This document shows, in pieces, positions 56,989-64,000 of a stretch of 64,000 bases of DNA. The DNA lies in NCBI RefSeq assembly GCF_001274935.1, contig NZ_LILC01000021.1:62001-126000 (forward strand). Reading direction: 5' to 3'. Made by a program: the position numbers and the translations under genes. The stretch comes from Priestia koreensis. GTDB lineage: Bacteria; Bacillota; Bacilli; Bacillales; Bacillaceae_H. How positions within the stretch are numbered: the first letter of the stretch is position 1; every line of letters starts with the position of its first letter. The notes beneath the pieces are model-generated. The model saw nothing but the letters and a program-made list of their open reading frames with translations, was not told where the DNA came from and made no database searches.

Positions 56989-57726
56989 TTACATTGCGTG
57001 TTTGACTCCTCGTTTTACTAATACCCAGTTCGCAGGGTAACTCGTGGCAAAGCCGATCATCATAGCCATTTGCATCATAAACCAAAAAAGAGGTGTCGTT
57101 GCTTCAGGCGGATGGTAAAAAAACACATAGTGTGTAAGCGCCATCCAGCCGAACATCCCTACCTCAAATGCAAGAAGCGACCACGTATCAGCTTTAATTG
57201 CTTGAGTGATGGACTTTCCACTTTTGTTCATTCCCATTCCATAATACTGAAACCCGATTCCTAACAAGTAAGCAAGAATGAATTCCACTACGTACTCGGA
57301 AAATAATGTACTACCGGCAATCGTCCATCCTAATAGTACGACAATCGGGACACCAAGAAGATCGCCAACGGAGCAGCCAGCGCTACAGTGTGTGGTAGAG
57401 ACGAGAACACTTTGCCATTGGGGTTTGTCACTATGCTGCATGTGGTGGTGCTCGCTATGATCGATGTCACTGCCACGATGGTCATCCGACTGATGGTGAC
57501 CGTGCGCATCAGATTGATGACTTGTATCCCTTTGATCTTTTATACCGATGACATAGTACATCCATAGTCCAATGACGGGAAAATAAAGGCCTGTGATGGG
57601 CCAAACCACGTTCATGATTGCCATCTCCTGAGGGTGTTTAATGATACTGCCTGTAATGATTACTGCTTGCATAACGCCAATAAAAATAGAAATAAAAGCA
57701 ATAGTAGTGAGCATGAATTTTTCCAC
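56989..57726 (-). CDS. DUF4396 membrane protein with His-rich loop, possible copper link
   Basis: 245 residues. Three membrane segments near the N-terminus, then a cytosolic or external His-rich loop (SHQSDAHGHHQSDDHRGSDI then HSEHHHMQHS). A THCSAGCSVGDLLG motif and membrane helices follow. DUF4396 is often found near copper-handling genes; here no copA/copZ/csoR is adjacent. A CsoR-like palindrome is just upstream. The start is GTG with GGGGAG 7 bases upstream. Confidence 0.72.
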   Translation of the reverse strand: MEKFMLTTIAFISIFIGVMQAVIITGSIIKHPQEMAIMNVVWPITGLYFPVIGLWMYYVIGIKDQRDTSHQSDAHGHHQSDDHRGSDIDHSEHHHMQHSDKPQWQSVLVSTTHCSAGCSVGDLLGVPIVVLLGWTIAGSTLFSEYVVEFILAYLLGIGFQYYGMGMNKSGKSITQAIKADTWSLLAFEVGMFGWMALTHYVFFYHPPEATTPLFWFMMQMAMMIGFATSYPANWVLVKRGVKHAM

Positions 57727-57741
57727 TTCCTTTCTCCCCTT

Positions 57742-57762
57742 ATATACCCCTTATAGGTATAT
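57742..57762. promoter_or_regulatory. CsoR-like operator before the DUF4396 gene
   Basis: ATATACC (57742-57748), CCTTATA, GGTATAT (57756-57762): 7-bp arms. TACCCC/GGTA resembles CsoR/RcnR-class operators (copper or other thiol-metal repressors). It is 16 bases upstream of the start. Confidence 0.5.
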
Positions 57763-57854
57763 AAAAACACAAAGGAATAGATCTGTGATAAAATGGAATA
57801 TATTTCTATAAAGCAATAAAATACAAGGGGAAATTTCCTGACTGGGGGAGAAAA

Positions 57855-58022
57855 ATGGATGGATTGTTAATATTATTTTTCTGGGGGGTTGGTCTACTTA
57901 TTCTTTATGCGGTTATTGAAGCTGGGGTTCGGAGAGGGATAGATTCTTCTCATTTACACGAGACCATCCAGCGTTTAGAAACGAGAATAGAAGAGATGCA
58001 AAAACCGTCCGATAATGAATAA
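57855..58022 (+). CDS. 55-residue single-span membrane micro-protein
   Basis: MDGLLILFFWGVGLLILYAV forms one transmembrane helix, followed by a charged amphipathic helix (RRGIDSSHLHETIQRLETRI and EEMQKPSDNE). GGGGGAG lies 4-5 bases before the ATG. The amphipathic tail could form a coiled coil. No family recognised. Too short for automatic gene calling; good support from RBS and composition. Precedes the coiled-coil gene at 58117 on the same strand. Confidence 0.65.
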   Translation: MDGLLILFFWGVGLLILYAVIEAGVRRGIDSSHLHETIQRLETRIEEMQKPSDNE

Positions 58023-58116
58023 GAATTAACGCTCTCTTTAGGCATTCGCCCTCTCATTTTCTCTTTTTCTACATAACGTATAGGGTAATGACCTATATAA
58101 GGAGCGATGTTTGTTT

Positions 58117-58410
58117 ATGAATCACTATCAACACACCGGATATACAACTGAGTACCTTCACTACTATGTTCCCTATTCGTACGCGCAGCCTTTTCCTTCA
58201 TATGACACACGATTTCAAAACCAAAACGTAGGTGGCCTCAAGCAGCGTGTAGCAGAGCTTGAGCGTCAAAACGTTCAGCAAATTCGGGAAATTACCCGCT
58301 TAAATCAAGTCGTAGAGCGCCATACATTTCGCTTAAACCGTTTGAATCAACGCCTTCGTGTACTTGAAAAGCGCTTCAATATTCCATTCACAGCTGAAGA
58401 CGGATTTTAA
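58117..58410 (+). CDS. small coiled-coil protein, paralogue of the 59739 gene
   Basis: 97 residues from [20 protein letters not shown]: a Tyr-rich, disordered N-terminus, then about 45 residues of coiled coil ([20 protein letters not shown] to [12 protein letters not shown]) and tail [16 protein letters not shown] is 12 bases before the ATG; a TTG six bases earlier would be another start. The C-terminal pattern LNxRLxVLEKxxNIP...EDGF/Y recurs in the 81-residue protein on the other side of dnaN2. No family recognised; Tyr-rich ends are common in spore-surface proteins. Confidence 0.65.
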   Translation: MNHYQHTGYTTEYLHYYVPYSYAQPFPSYDTRFQNQNVGGLKQRVAELERQNVQQIREITRLNQVVERHTFRLNRLNQRLRVLEKRFNIPFTAEDGF

Positions 58411-58416
58411 ATGAGA

Positions 58417-58447
58417 AAAGTCAGGTAGATCTCTACTTGACTTTTTC
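58417..58447. terminator. bidirectional terminator between coiled-coil gene and dnaN paralogue
   Basis: AAGTCAGGTAGA (58419-58430 region) pairs with TCTACTTGACTT with a mismatch, with A's left and T's right; it touches the stop of the dnaN paralogue. Confidence 0.7.
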
Positions 58448-59568
58448 TATGAGCGAACAGGCGAGATCAGATGACGATGCGAAAATGATGAAAGAGGCTC
58501 AATCACAATGGGCTTCATCGCACCGTCGTAATGAATTTGAATATGCTCCTCCTCCATTACCTTTAGCGCATCAAGCAGAAACGAACCGTCTAGCGAAATA
58601 CGAAACTCCTTTTCACCTTCTATCTTCTCTACTTCCTGCTTTTCTTGCACGTGCCCCATTTCTGATTCAAATGAAGCAATGTTCAGGCGCCCATCCTCTA
58701 GTTCAAGGCGAATGTTGTTGTGCTTCCATTCACTTGCAAATAAAGAGGCTCGGTCAATTCCTTGTAAAAATGATTTTGTATGAACAACAAGTGTAGTCTT
58801 CATATCCGTCGGAAATAAACCGCTCACATCAGGGTATCGACCTTCAATTAGACGGGAATATACCGTTAACGATCCTACTTGAAAGATCGCGTGACTGGTC
58901 GTAAAAAAAAGATGAAGGTCTCGTTCCTCTTGCGGAATTAATTTCACGAGCTCTTGCAAACTCGCGCTTGGAACAACGAGCGAAATATTTTGATCATATG
59001 TAACATGCTGTTCTTTTAGCGCTAGCCGGTGAGAATTGGTGGCCACGCACCTCAGCATCCCCTCTTGAACCGACAGATGAACACCTGTCAACAACGGTCT
59101 CGTACTATTTTTCGCCACCGCAAAAACCGTCTGCCTAATCATTTGAACAAATTGCTGACTGGATATAACGATAGGATCGTGTTTTTCAAAGCTTGGTAGC
59201 GCTGGATAGTGAGATGGATCAAGCCCCTGTAGCGTGGTCACTACTTCTCCAGAACGAATCGTTATTTTAGTCTTACTTGTCGTAATGTGAATGTCATGAG
59301 GGAGTTTTCGTACAAGCTCAGTGAGCAATTTGGCAGGAATGACCGCCTCCCCTGTTTCTCTGATATGTACTTTTTCTACACTCTCCTCAATGACCGGGAC
59401 AAATAACTGAATCACCATATCCAAATTCGCTCCCGTCACTACTAATCCATCCGGCTGAGCCGTAATTTTAATTCCTGACGAAACGGCTGTTCCTACTTTC
59501 GCTGAAACAGCTTTACTTGCCTCTGATATAACTCGTTTGAACGTTGCTTGCTTAATGGTAAAATCCAT
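58447..59568 (-). CDS. dnaN: second DNA polymerase III beta subunit (DnaN paralogue)
   Basis: 373 residues (B. subtilis DnaN 378) with three clamp domains. Beta-clamp motifs: MDFTIKQATFKRVISEASKA, GITI-like TSGIKITAQPDGLVVTGAN, TRPLLTGVHLSVQEGMLRCV, ATNSHRLALKEQ, IEGRYPDVSGLFPTDMKT, and an altered end PLSSFSHRHLISPVRS instead of the usual LILPVR(TY). Gene context (GNATs, unknown micro-proteins) is not the dnaA-dnaN-recF origin cluster, so it is a paralogue. B. cereus group genomes carry similar second copies. GAGG 6 bases before the ATG at 59568. The hydrophobic pocket for partner proteins looks mostly kept. Confidence 0.85.
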   Translation of the reverse strand: MDFTIKQATFKRVISEASKAVSAKVGTAVSSGIKITAQPDGLVVTGANLDMVIQLFVPVIEESVEKVHIRETGEAVIPAKLLTELVRKLPHDIHITTSKTKITIRSGEVVTTLQGLDPSHYPALPSFEKHDPIVISSQQFVQMIRQTVFAVAKNSTRPLLTGVHLSVQEGMLRCVATNSHRLALKEQHVTYDQNISLVVPSASLQELVKLIPQEERDLHLFFTTSHAIFQVGSLTVYSRLIEGRYPDVSGLFPTDMKTTLVVHTKSFLQGIDRASLFASEWKHNNIRLELEDGRLNIASFESEMGHVQEKQEVEKIEGEKEFRISLDGSFLLDALKVMEEEHIQIHYDGAMKPIVIEPLSSFSHRHLISPVRS

Positions 59569-59738
59569 CATCATCCTCATTTCTAGCAAAATAGCCTTTT
59601 ACCAAAATTCGACATGAATAGAGAAATTCCTTGTTCCTTCTTCGGTTGGGCATTTATCGTTCCCTTTTACTTGTCTCATACATACATTATTTGTAATGAC
59701 CTACCTAGAATCTATTTTTCCATGAGGGGGGATGTGAG

Positions 59739-59984
59739 ATGTACCGGTATTGGCCTTATTACCAGATGCAAAGGGATGCGCGAGAAACCATTCAGAAGCT
59801 TGTCAACTTACAGCCACGAGTTGAATTATTAGAGGTAAAAAGCGCTCAAAAAGAAGAAGCGCTGAACAACTTTAATAAAGTGACGATTTTACAAGATAAC
59901 GCACTTGATCGACTGAACGAGCGTCTTAAAGTGTTAGAAAAACAGGAAAATATTCCTCTTCCATCGAGTGAGGACGGTTATTAA
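59739..59984 (+). CDS. 81-aa coiled-coil micro-protein, paralogue of the 58117 gene
   Basis: MYRYWPYYQMQRDARETIQK (Tyr-rich start), then a coiled coil to LNERLKVLEKQENIPLPSSE and end DGY. GAGGGGGG 8 bases before the ATG. It shares the LNxRLxVLEKxxNIPxxxEDG tail with the gene at 58117, so the two arose by duplication and now flank the second beta clamp. Function unknown. Confidence 0.7.
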   Translation: MYRYWPYYQMQRDARETIQKLVNLQPRVELLEVKSAQKEEALNNFNKVTILQDNALDRLNERLKVLEKQENIPLPSSEDGY

Positions 59985-60055
59985 TTAACAGAAAATATTG
60001 AATAATAGTATATTTAGAGCTATAATAAGGTAATTTGTGTAAAGGGGGATATTAC

Positions 60056-60799
60056 ATGACCAACCGAGGCTCTAATTTTTACGACCACAATGATGTATTT
60101 TCACAGTATACTAGCCTTCGAGAGCGACCAGAGAATGCGAATGATACGCTTGAAAAACCAGTTATGATGGATTTGCTTGGTGATGTGAGGGGAAAAGCCA
60201 TTCTAGATCTCGGGTGTGGAGGTGCTCAGTTTGGAGTTGATCTGTTGCAAGAAGGCTGCTCCTTCTATCACGGCATCGACGGATCCAAAAATATGATCGA
60301 TCTCGCCAAGCAGCAGATTAAGCATGAATCAATTACGCTTGAACGTGTTGATCTTGAGGAATGGAATCCTCCTGTAGCACAGTACGACCTTGTCGTTTCA
60401 CGTCTTGTGTTTCACTACCTCGAAGATTTACACACGATCTTTGACCGCATACATACTGCATTGAAACCTGGGGGGACAATCATTTTCTCAGTGGAGCACC
60501 CCGTTATTACCTCTACGCTTCAGCCTGCTGGACTACGAACAAGCTGGGTGGTTGATGACTATTTCTCAATGGGGTATCGAACACAGCAATGGCTCGGTGG
60601 AAGTGTTGAAAAGTATCACCGTACGCTTGAGGAATACTTTCAACTTTTACAAGGAAGTAGCTTCACCGTTGAAAGTTTAAAGGAGTCCTCTCCTCGCCGT
60701 GAGTTCTTCCTGAGCGACGAAACGTTTGAACGTCGAAAACGAATTCCGCTCTTTTTATTTTTAAAAGCAACGAAAAAAGACGTAGCGAGTAATTGCTGA
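60056..60799 (+). CDS. class I SAM-dependent methyltransferase
   Basis: 247 residues from MTNRGSNFYDHNDVFSQYTS. Motif I AILDLGCGGAQFGVDLLQEG; acidic IDGSKNMI; DLVVSRLVFHYLEDL; KPGGTIIFSVEHP, as in UbiE/trans-aconitate-like enzymes. AAAGGGGG 9 bases before the ATG. It shares a TGATG junction with the next acetyltransferase, so the two are translationally coupled and may act on the same small molecule. Confidence 0.82.
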   Translation: MTNRGSNFYDHNDVFSQYTSLRERPENANDTLEKPVMMDLLGDVRGKAILDLGCGGAQFGVDLLQEGCSFYHGIDGSKNMIDLAKQQIKHESITLERVDLEEWNPPVAQYDLVVSRLVFHYLEDLHTIFDRIHTALKPGGTIIFSVEHPVITSTLQPAGLRTSWVVDDYFSMGYRTQQWLGGSVEKYHRTLEEYFQLLQGSSFTVESLKESSPRREFFLSDETFERRKRIPLFLFLKATKKDVASNC

Positions 60800-61218
60800 T
60801 GATTACAATATCTGAAACGATCGAGAACGTTGACGTTAACCAGGTGCAGTGCGTCTATCAATCGGTTGGATGGAACCGTCATACCCCAGATGTAATCCAA
60901 ACCATTTTTGCCGCAAGCAACGTCATTTGTCTGGCCTTCCACCAAGAGAAAGTGGTCGGAATCGGACGTGCCATTTCTGACGGAGTTTTTAATGCCGCGA
61001 TTTATGACGTGGTCGTGCATCATGATTTCCAAGGGCAGCGAATTGGACAAGCGATTATGAAGAACCTTCTAGGGCGTTTAGAAGACGTCTCCTGTGTTCA
61101 TTTAATTTCCACTACCAGAAACGAAGCGTTTTACAGTCAATTTGGGTTAAAACGAACCAAAACCGGTATGGCACGCTATCAAAATCCAAACCTTGCAAAT
61201 GAGTACCTTATACCTTAA
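60799..61218 (+). CDS. GNAT acetyltransferase
   Basis: 139 residues starting at the ATG that overlaps the upstream TGA (TGATG). DVVVHHDFQGQRIGQAIMKN is the acetyl-CoA loop; HLISTTRNEAFYSQFGLKRT the C-terminal motif. Ends at a bidirectional terminator. Probably coexpressed with the methyltransferase. Confidence 0.78.
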   Translation: MITISETIENVDVNQVQCVYQSVGWNRHTPDVIQTIFAASNVICLAFHQEKVVGIGRAISDGVFNAAIYDVVVHHDFQGQRIGQAIMKNLLGRLEDVSCVHLISTTRNEAFYSQFGLKRTKTGMARYQNPNLANEYLIP

Positions 61219-61229
61219 CTGTCACGTAA

Positions 61230-61257
61230 AAAAGCTAAGCAGCGCGCTTAGCTTTTA
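61230..61257. terminator. bidirectional terminator between GNAT and the hemAT relic
   Basis: AAGCTAAGC (61232-61240) and GCTTAGCTT (61246-61254) are perfect, with A6 left and T-rich right. Confidence 0.85.
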
Positions 61258-61700
61258 CTTTTCTTTTTGCACAAACGATAACGATACTAGTTCTTTTGCG
61301 GTATCAGCTACTTTCTCCATCGAATCACTGATTTGCTGAATCGCTTGCTTAAATTCATTCATTTGCTCTTCCACTAATAAGTTTTGTTCTTTGCTGTCCT
61401 TCATCGTTTCCACGATCTCACCAAAGAACGTTCGAATTTGATTCACGTTTTCAGCTGTTTTGATTACTGATTCGTTGCTATCGCTCATGTATGAAGCGAC
61501 TCCTTGAATCTGTTCATTGTGATATTTTCCTTTATAAACGGTTGGGCTTTCTGTAAATAACCCAAATCTTGAACGGTCAAGTTCACCATCTGAATTTGCT
61601 TCCATAGCTCATGCGTTTTCGGAAGATGAATCTTTCCGGTTACTTTTCGTTGTTTTTCATTCTTGCCCTCATGTTCATTTCCCTTCTTTTTCGAAAACAT
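61255..61700 (-). pseudogene. hemAT: hemAT relic: heme-globin chemotaxis transducer with large internal deletion
   Basis: The start at 61700 (RBS GGAG, MFSKKKGNEHEGK) gives KIHLPKTHELWKQIQMVNLT and AQPFIKENI, matching the globin N-terminus of HemAT (QLTNKHADVKKQLKMVRL, QPLIQENI). The frame then stops soon after. In the next frame QIQGVASYM, NVNQIRTFFGEIVETMKDSK and EQISDSMEKV-type helices match the C-terminal end of the HemAT signalling domain. The globin heme pocket and most of the methyl-accepting domain (roughly 270 codons) are gone, with a frameshift at the join near 61512-61521. The intact promoter and RBS suggest a recent loss. Confidence 0.8.
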
Positions 61701-61865
61701 CTCTCCCGCTCCTATCTCGTTAGCTATAAAGGAAAAACGACTTACTACATAAAATTCAGCCATCTTACTATATGAGTAAAACTGCTCAGAGATGCGTGAA
61801 CACGCTCATTCTAGGTTTCTTTTAGGATGATATTGGGAAATAAGCAGATAAGGAGGATGGATACT

Positions 61866-62063
61866 ATGTCTTATACATCTTTAAAGCATTTACCGAAGAG
61901 CGTTACCGATCACCTTCCACATCACGCACAGGAAATTTACAAAAAAGCATTTAACTCTGCGACGAAGGAGTATGATGAAGACGAAACTGCACATCAAGTC
62001 GCGTGGAGCGCTGTCGAGCAAACGTATTATAAAAACGAAGATGGCAAATGGGTAGAAAAATAA
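61866..62063 (+). CDS. ChaB family protein
   Basis: 65 residues: MSYTSLKHLPKSVTDHLPHH, AQEIYKKAFNSATKEY, AHQVAWSAVEQTYYKNEDGK. This is the full ChaB domain (PF06150), a helical fold whose role near cation transport is unproven. AGGAGG lies 9 bases before the ATG at 61866; the longer frame overlaps that site and is unlikely. Confidence 0.82.
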   Translation: MSYTSLKHLPKSVTDHLPHHAQEIYKKAFNSATKEYDEDETAHQVAWSAVEQTYYKNEDGKWVEK

Positions 62064-62065
62064 GA

Positions 62066-62096
62066 AAACCAGGTGGAAAATGTCCGCCTGGTTTTT
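62066..62096 (+). terminator. terminator of the chaB gene
   Basis: AACCAGGTGGA pairs with TCCGCCTGGTT with one mismatch, then T5. Confidence 0.8.
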
Positions 62097-62103
62097 CTTT
62101 CTG

Positions 62104-62128
62104 TTATAATAGAACATACGATCGTACA
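62104..62128 (+). promoter_or_regulatory. -10 box and candidate operator of the alkC-like gene
   Basis: TATAAT (62104-62109) is followed about 10 bases later by GATCGTACA (62120-62128), near the expected start point. The same 9-mer occurs at 63379-63387 and as GACCGTACA at 63341-63349 before the hxlR-type gene. Confidence 0.45.
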
Positions 62129-62151
62129 CTTATATGAAATGAGGAACACAA

Positions 62152-63231
62152 ATGGCTGAGGAATTACGGCACGCATATAGTCCGCAATTTATTGACACTT
62201 TATCACAATTAGTAACGAAGGAACTCCCTTCTTTTGATTCAGCTTCTTTTCGTTCAAGCGTGTTTCAGAGCGACTGGGAACACTTAACGCTAAAGGAGCG
62301 AATGAGAAGAGTTACTGCTTCCCTTTACGCTGCATTACCGAAAGAATATGAAAAGGCGCTTTCTATTTTATATAACGTAGCACCTAAAGTCTCACAAGGA
62401 TTACCTGGCCTTGTCTTCCCTGACTTTGTCCAAGTCTATGGTCTTGCACACTGGGAGAAATCGATGAAGGCACTAGCATTTTTCACCAAGCTATCAAGCG
62501 CTGAATTTGCTGTTCGTCCGTTTCTACTAGAAGACAACGAGCGAATGATGAAACAAATGATTGAATGGTCTAAGAGTGACAACGAACATGTACGAAGACT
62601 AGCAAGTGAGGGGTCTCGATCGAGGCTTCCGTGGGGGTTAACCGTTCCCTCCCTAAAAGCAAATCCACGACAAACATTTGCGATTCTTAACCACTTAAAA
62701 CAAGACGAATCACTCTATGTGCGTAAAAGCGTGGCGAACCATCTCAATGATATCTCTTACCTCGACGCTGACTTTGTTCTAGATATTGCCTACGACTGGT
62801 ATGGAGATAACCCTCAAACGAACTGGATCGTCAAACATGCGTGTCGCTCTCTCTTAAAGAAAGGCAACGAACGAGCCCTCGCACTGTTTGGATACGGTGA
62901 TCCGACGGGCATTACAATTGATCATATTAATATAGACAAAAGTGAGCTAGCCATTGGCGATAATTTACTCGTTTCATTCACGGTTCATTCTTCTCATCCT
63001 GGACCCGTTCGCATTGAATATGCAATTGATTTCGTCAAAGCAACCGGAAGCAGATCAGCTAAAAGCTTTATTTTAAAGCAGTTCGAGATGAAAGAAAACG
63101 AAACAAGAGCATTTCAAAAGCGCCACTCCTTCAAGGATTTAACGACGAGAAAGCATTACAGAGGCCTTCACACGCTTTCTCTTAAAGTAAACGGCGTTAC
63201 GATCTCAAGTCATGATTTTTTACTTACCTAA
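62152..63231 (+). CDS. AlkC-type DNA alkylation-repair protein with C-terminal Ig-like domain
   Basis: 359 residues. The first about 250 are HEAT-like helical repeats (HWEKSMKALAFFTKLSSAEF, MIEWSKSDNEHVRRLASEGS, RLPWGLTVPSLKANPRQTFA, DESLYVRKSVANHLNDIS), as in AlkC/AlkD glycosylases that remove bulky alkylated bases without flipping. The last about 110 (IDKSELAIGDNLLVSFTVHS to HTLSLKVNGVTISSHDFLL) form a beta-rich Ig-like domain as in Pseudomonas AlkC. Excises N3-methyladenine-type lesions. Possible regulatory link to the HxlR gene downstream. Confidence 0.78.
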   Translation: MAEELRHAYSPQFIDTLSQLVTKELPSFDSASFRSSVFQSDWEHLTLKERMRRVTASLYAALPKEYEKALSILYNVAPKVSQGLPGLVFPDFVQVYGLAHWEKSMKALAFFTKLSSAEFAVRPFLLEDNERMMKQMIEWSKSDNEHVRRLASEGSRSRLPWGLTVPSLKANPRQTFAILNHLKQDESLYVRKSVANHLNDISYLDADFVLDIAYDWYGDNPQTNWIVKHACRSLLKKGNERALALFGYGDPTGITIDHINIDKSELAIGDNLLVSFTVHSSHPGPVRIEYAIDFVKATGSRSAKSFILKQFEMKENETRAFQKRHSFKDLTTRKHYRGLHTLSLKVNGVTISSHDFLLT

Positions 63232-63340
63232 AAAGCCTGTGCTCTAGGAAGCTTTTTCATTTGAAGATAACCTCTTTTCTCTCACAGATGACAATCGGCT
63301 CGTTTGTTAGATCGAACGCTTCAAAACATGGTATGATATA

Positions 63341-63389
63341 GACCGTACAAACAAAAAATATCCTAACGGTTAAAACTAGATCGTACAAA
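63341..63389 (+). promoter_or_regulatory. direct repeats upstream of the HxlR gene
   Basis: GACCGTACAAA (63341-63351) and GATCGTACAAA (63379-63389) are direct repeats 38 bp apart, before the RBS AAGGAGG of the HxlR-type gene. Could be autoregulatory sites, shared with the alkC promoter. Confidence 0.45.
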
Positions 63390-63425
63390 GGCGCTCATCA
63401 CGCTCCTACTTAGAAGGAGGTACAC

Positions 63426-63803
63426 ATGAAAAAGAAATACAACATTTCAGTAGAAGCAACACTTGAAGTGATCGGTGGGAAATGGAAGTGTGTCATTCTC
63501 TGTCACTTAACGCACGGTAAAAAACGAACAAGTGAATTAAGACGGTTAATGCCAAACATTACCCAAAAAATGCTCACTCAGCAGCTTCGAGAGCTGGAAG
63601 AGGACGGCATTATTGACCGCATGATCTACAACCAAGTCCCACCAAAAGTAGAATATCAACTTAGTGAATACGGATGGAGTCTGCAAACCATTTTAGATTC
63701 CCTTTGTGCATGGGGAGAGAAACATATCGAACGCGTGCATGGTGACACGTCCTCTATGCTTGAAGACAGCATTTTAAATGAACACTTGAAAGCACCGCAA
63801 TAA
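63426..63803 (+). CDS. HxlR-family winged-helix regulator
   Basis: 125 residues: NISVEATLEVIGGKWKCVIL is the HxlR signature, with TSELRRLMPNITQKMLTQQL and an inducing cysteine in KWKCVILCHL. HxlR proteins (HxlR, YodB, HypR, CatR) sense formaldehyde, quinones or disulfide stress through cysteines. Strong AGGAGG RBS. Direct repeats upstream suggest autoregulation. The target is not named; the neighbouring alkC-like gene and shared motif are hints. Confidence 0.88.
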   Translation: MKKKYNISVEATLEVIGGKWKCVILCHLTHGKKRTSELRRLMPNITQKMLTQQLRELEEDGIIDRMIYNQVPPKVEYQLSEYGWSLQTILDSLCAWGEKHIERVHGDTSSMLEDSILNEHLKAPQ

Positions 63804-63811
63804 GACCAGAA

Positions 63812-63842
63812 CGGAGACCAAGCGCTTGGTCTCCATTTTTAA
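63812..63842. terminator. bidirectional terminator after hxlR
   Basis: GGAGACCAAG (63812-63821) and CTTGGTCTCC (63824-63833), then T5; it ends at the convergent permease stop. Confidence 0.85.
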
Positions 63843-64000
63843 TCAAACTGACGCTTTCTATAGACAAGGATTGTTAGAACAAGGACGCCGATTGCCCACG
63901 CCACTAGAATGAGAAAGTGGCTACCAACGTCACTAAAACTCTTTCCTTTATCAAGCGCCAACCAAATTTGCTCAAACTGGTCGTTTGGCAAATAGCTAAT
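63839..64000 (-). CDS. ABC-2 type permease, C-terminal end (partial)
   Basis: Reading leftward: ISYLPNDQFEQIWLALDKGK, SFSDVGSHFLILVAWAIGVL and VLTILVYRKRQFD. The last membrane helix and the basic YRKRQFD tail are the usual end of an ABC-2 transporter permease. It continues past the right edge. Substrate unknown. Confidence 0.65.
   Translation of the reverse strand: MSYLPNDQFEQIWLALDKGKSFSDVGSHFLILVAWAIGVLVLTILVYRKRQFD

Noticed and set aside
61485-61763. Two overlapping minus-strand frames near 61.3-61.7 kb as separate genes
   Set aside because: Both parts match one protein (HemAT) in order, so they are the halves of one damaged gene.

Overview
The window looks like chromosomal DNA of a moderately low-GC Firmicute of the family Bacillaceae. 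The evidence is AGGAGG-type ribosome binding sites, sigma-W style promoters, T-box leaders, Spo0M, the yceCDEFGH general-stress operon, the Des/DesK/DesR membrane-fluidity system, a chorismate mutase-DAHP synthase fusion, a bacillolysin-type neutral protease and PBP3. The genus cannot be fixed from sequence alone. There are no rRNA or tRNA genes, CRISPR arrays or prophage, and no intact insertion sequence.

Layout. 1-12 kb holds mostly unlinked genes: a kinase-like protein, an NAD(P)-binding reductase, a GNAT, spo0M, the ergothioneine-type sulfoxide synthase egtB, chrA, two tiny Cys-rich proteins, DedA, a secreted M4 protease, a nitrilase-family amidase and a methyltransferase. 12.4-17.6 kb is an aromatic amino-acid operon (DAHP synthase/chorismate mutase, chorismate synthase, prephenate dehydrogenase, EPSP synthase) preceded by two tandem T-box riboswitches, both with a candidate TAC (Tyr) specifier. 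17.8-25.3 kb holds a gamma-glutamyltransferase, a thiamine-binding protein, a cell-wall NlpC/P60 enzyme, two orphan Opp-type permeases, a cupin and an M50 site-2 protease. 25.5-31.3 kb is the yceCDEFGH (Ter/Tel) operon, with an additional 34-residue membrane ORF at its end. 31-44.5 kb has a GNAT, an SLH-CAP secreted protein, TPR, NSS transporter, lipoprotein, MBL hydrolase, Old Yellow Enzyme, a glutathionylspermidine-synthase-like protein, small membrane proteins, LCP and YitT. 44.9-50.6 kb has PBP3, a decayed IS1182-type element and des-desK-desR with its operator. 50.6-55.2 kb has transaldolase, zwf, aldehyde dehydrogenase and an SDR. 55.4-64 kb mixes methyltransferases and acetyltransferases with DUF4396, a second DNA polymerase III beta clamp between two paralogous coiled-coil micro-proteins, a collapsed hemAT relic, ChaB, an AlkC-type DNA glycosylase, an HxlR regulator and the end of an ABC permease.

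How the parts work together. Three near-identical sigma-W promoters (TGAAAC, 17 bp, CGTA) lie before spo0M, yceC and the site-2 protease. They mark these three scattered units as one envelope-stress regulon. The T-box pair links tyrosine tRNA charging to the shikimate/tyrosine operon, whose TyrA lacks the usual C-terminal ACT domain. A perfect inverted repeat plus an extra half-site before des matches control by the adjacent DesKR pair. Decay and repeats are also visible: an IS1182-family transposase remnant, three copies of a GC-rich interspersed repeat (two as a 212-bp tandem duplication), a GNAT tail fragment and a hemAT gene reduced to its two ends. Nothing here is clearly a wholly new system. 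The best candidates for unfamiliar biology are the second beta clamp with its flanking paralogous micro-proteins, and the micro-ORF appended to the Ter/Tel operon.
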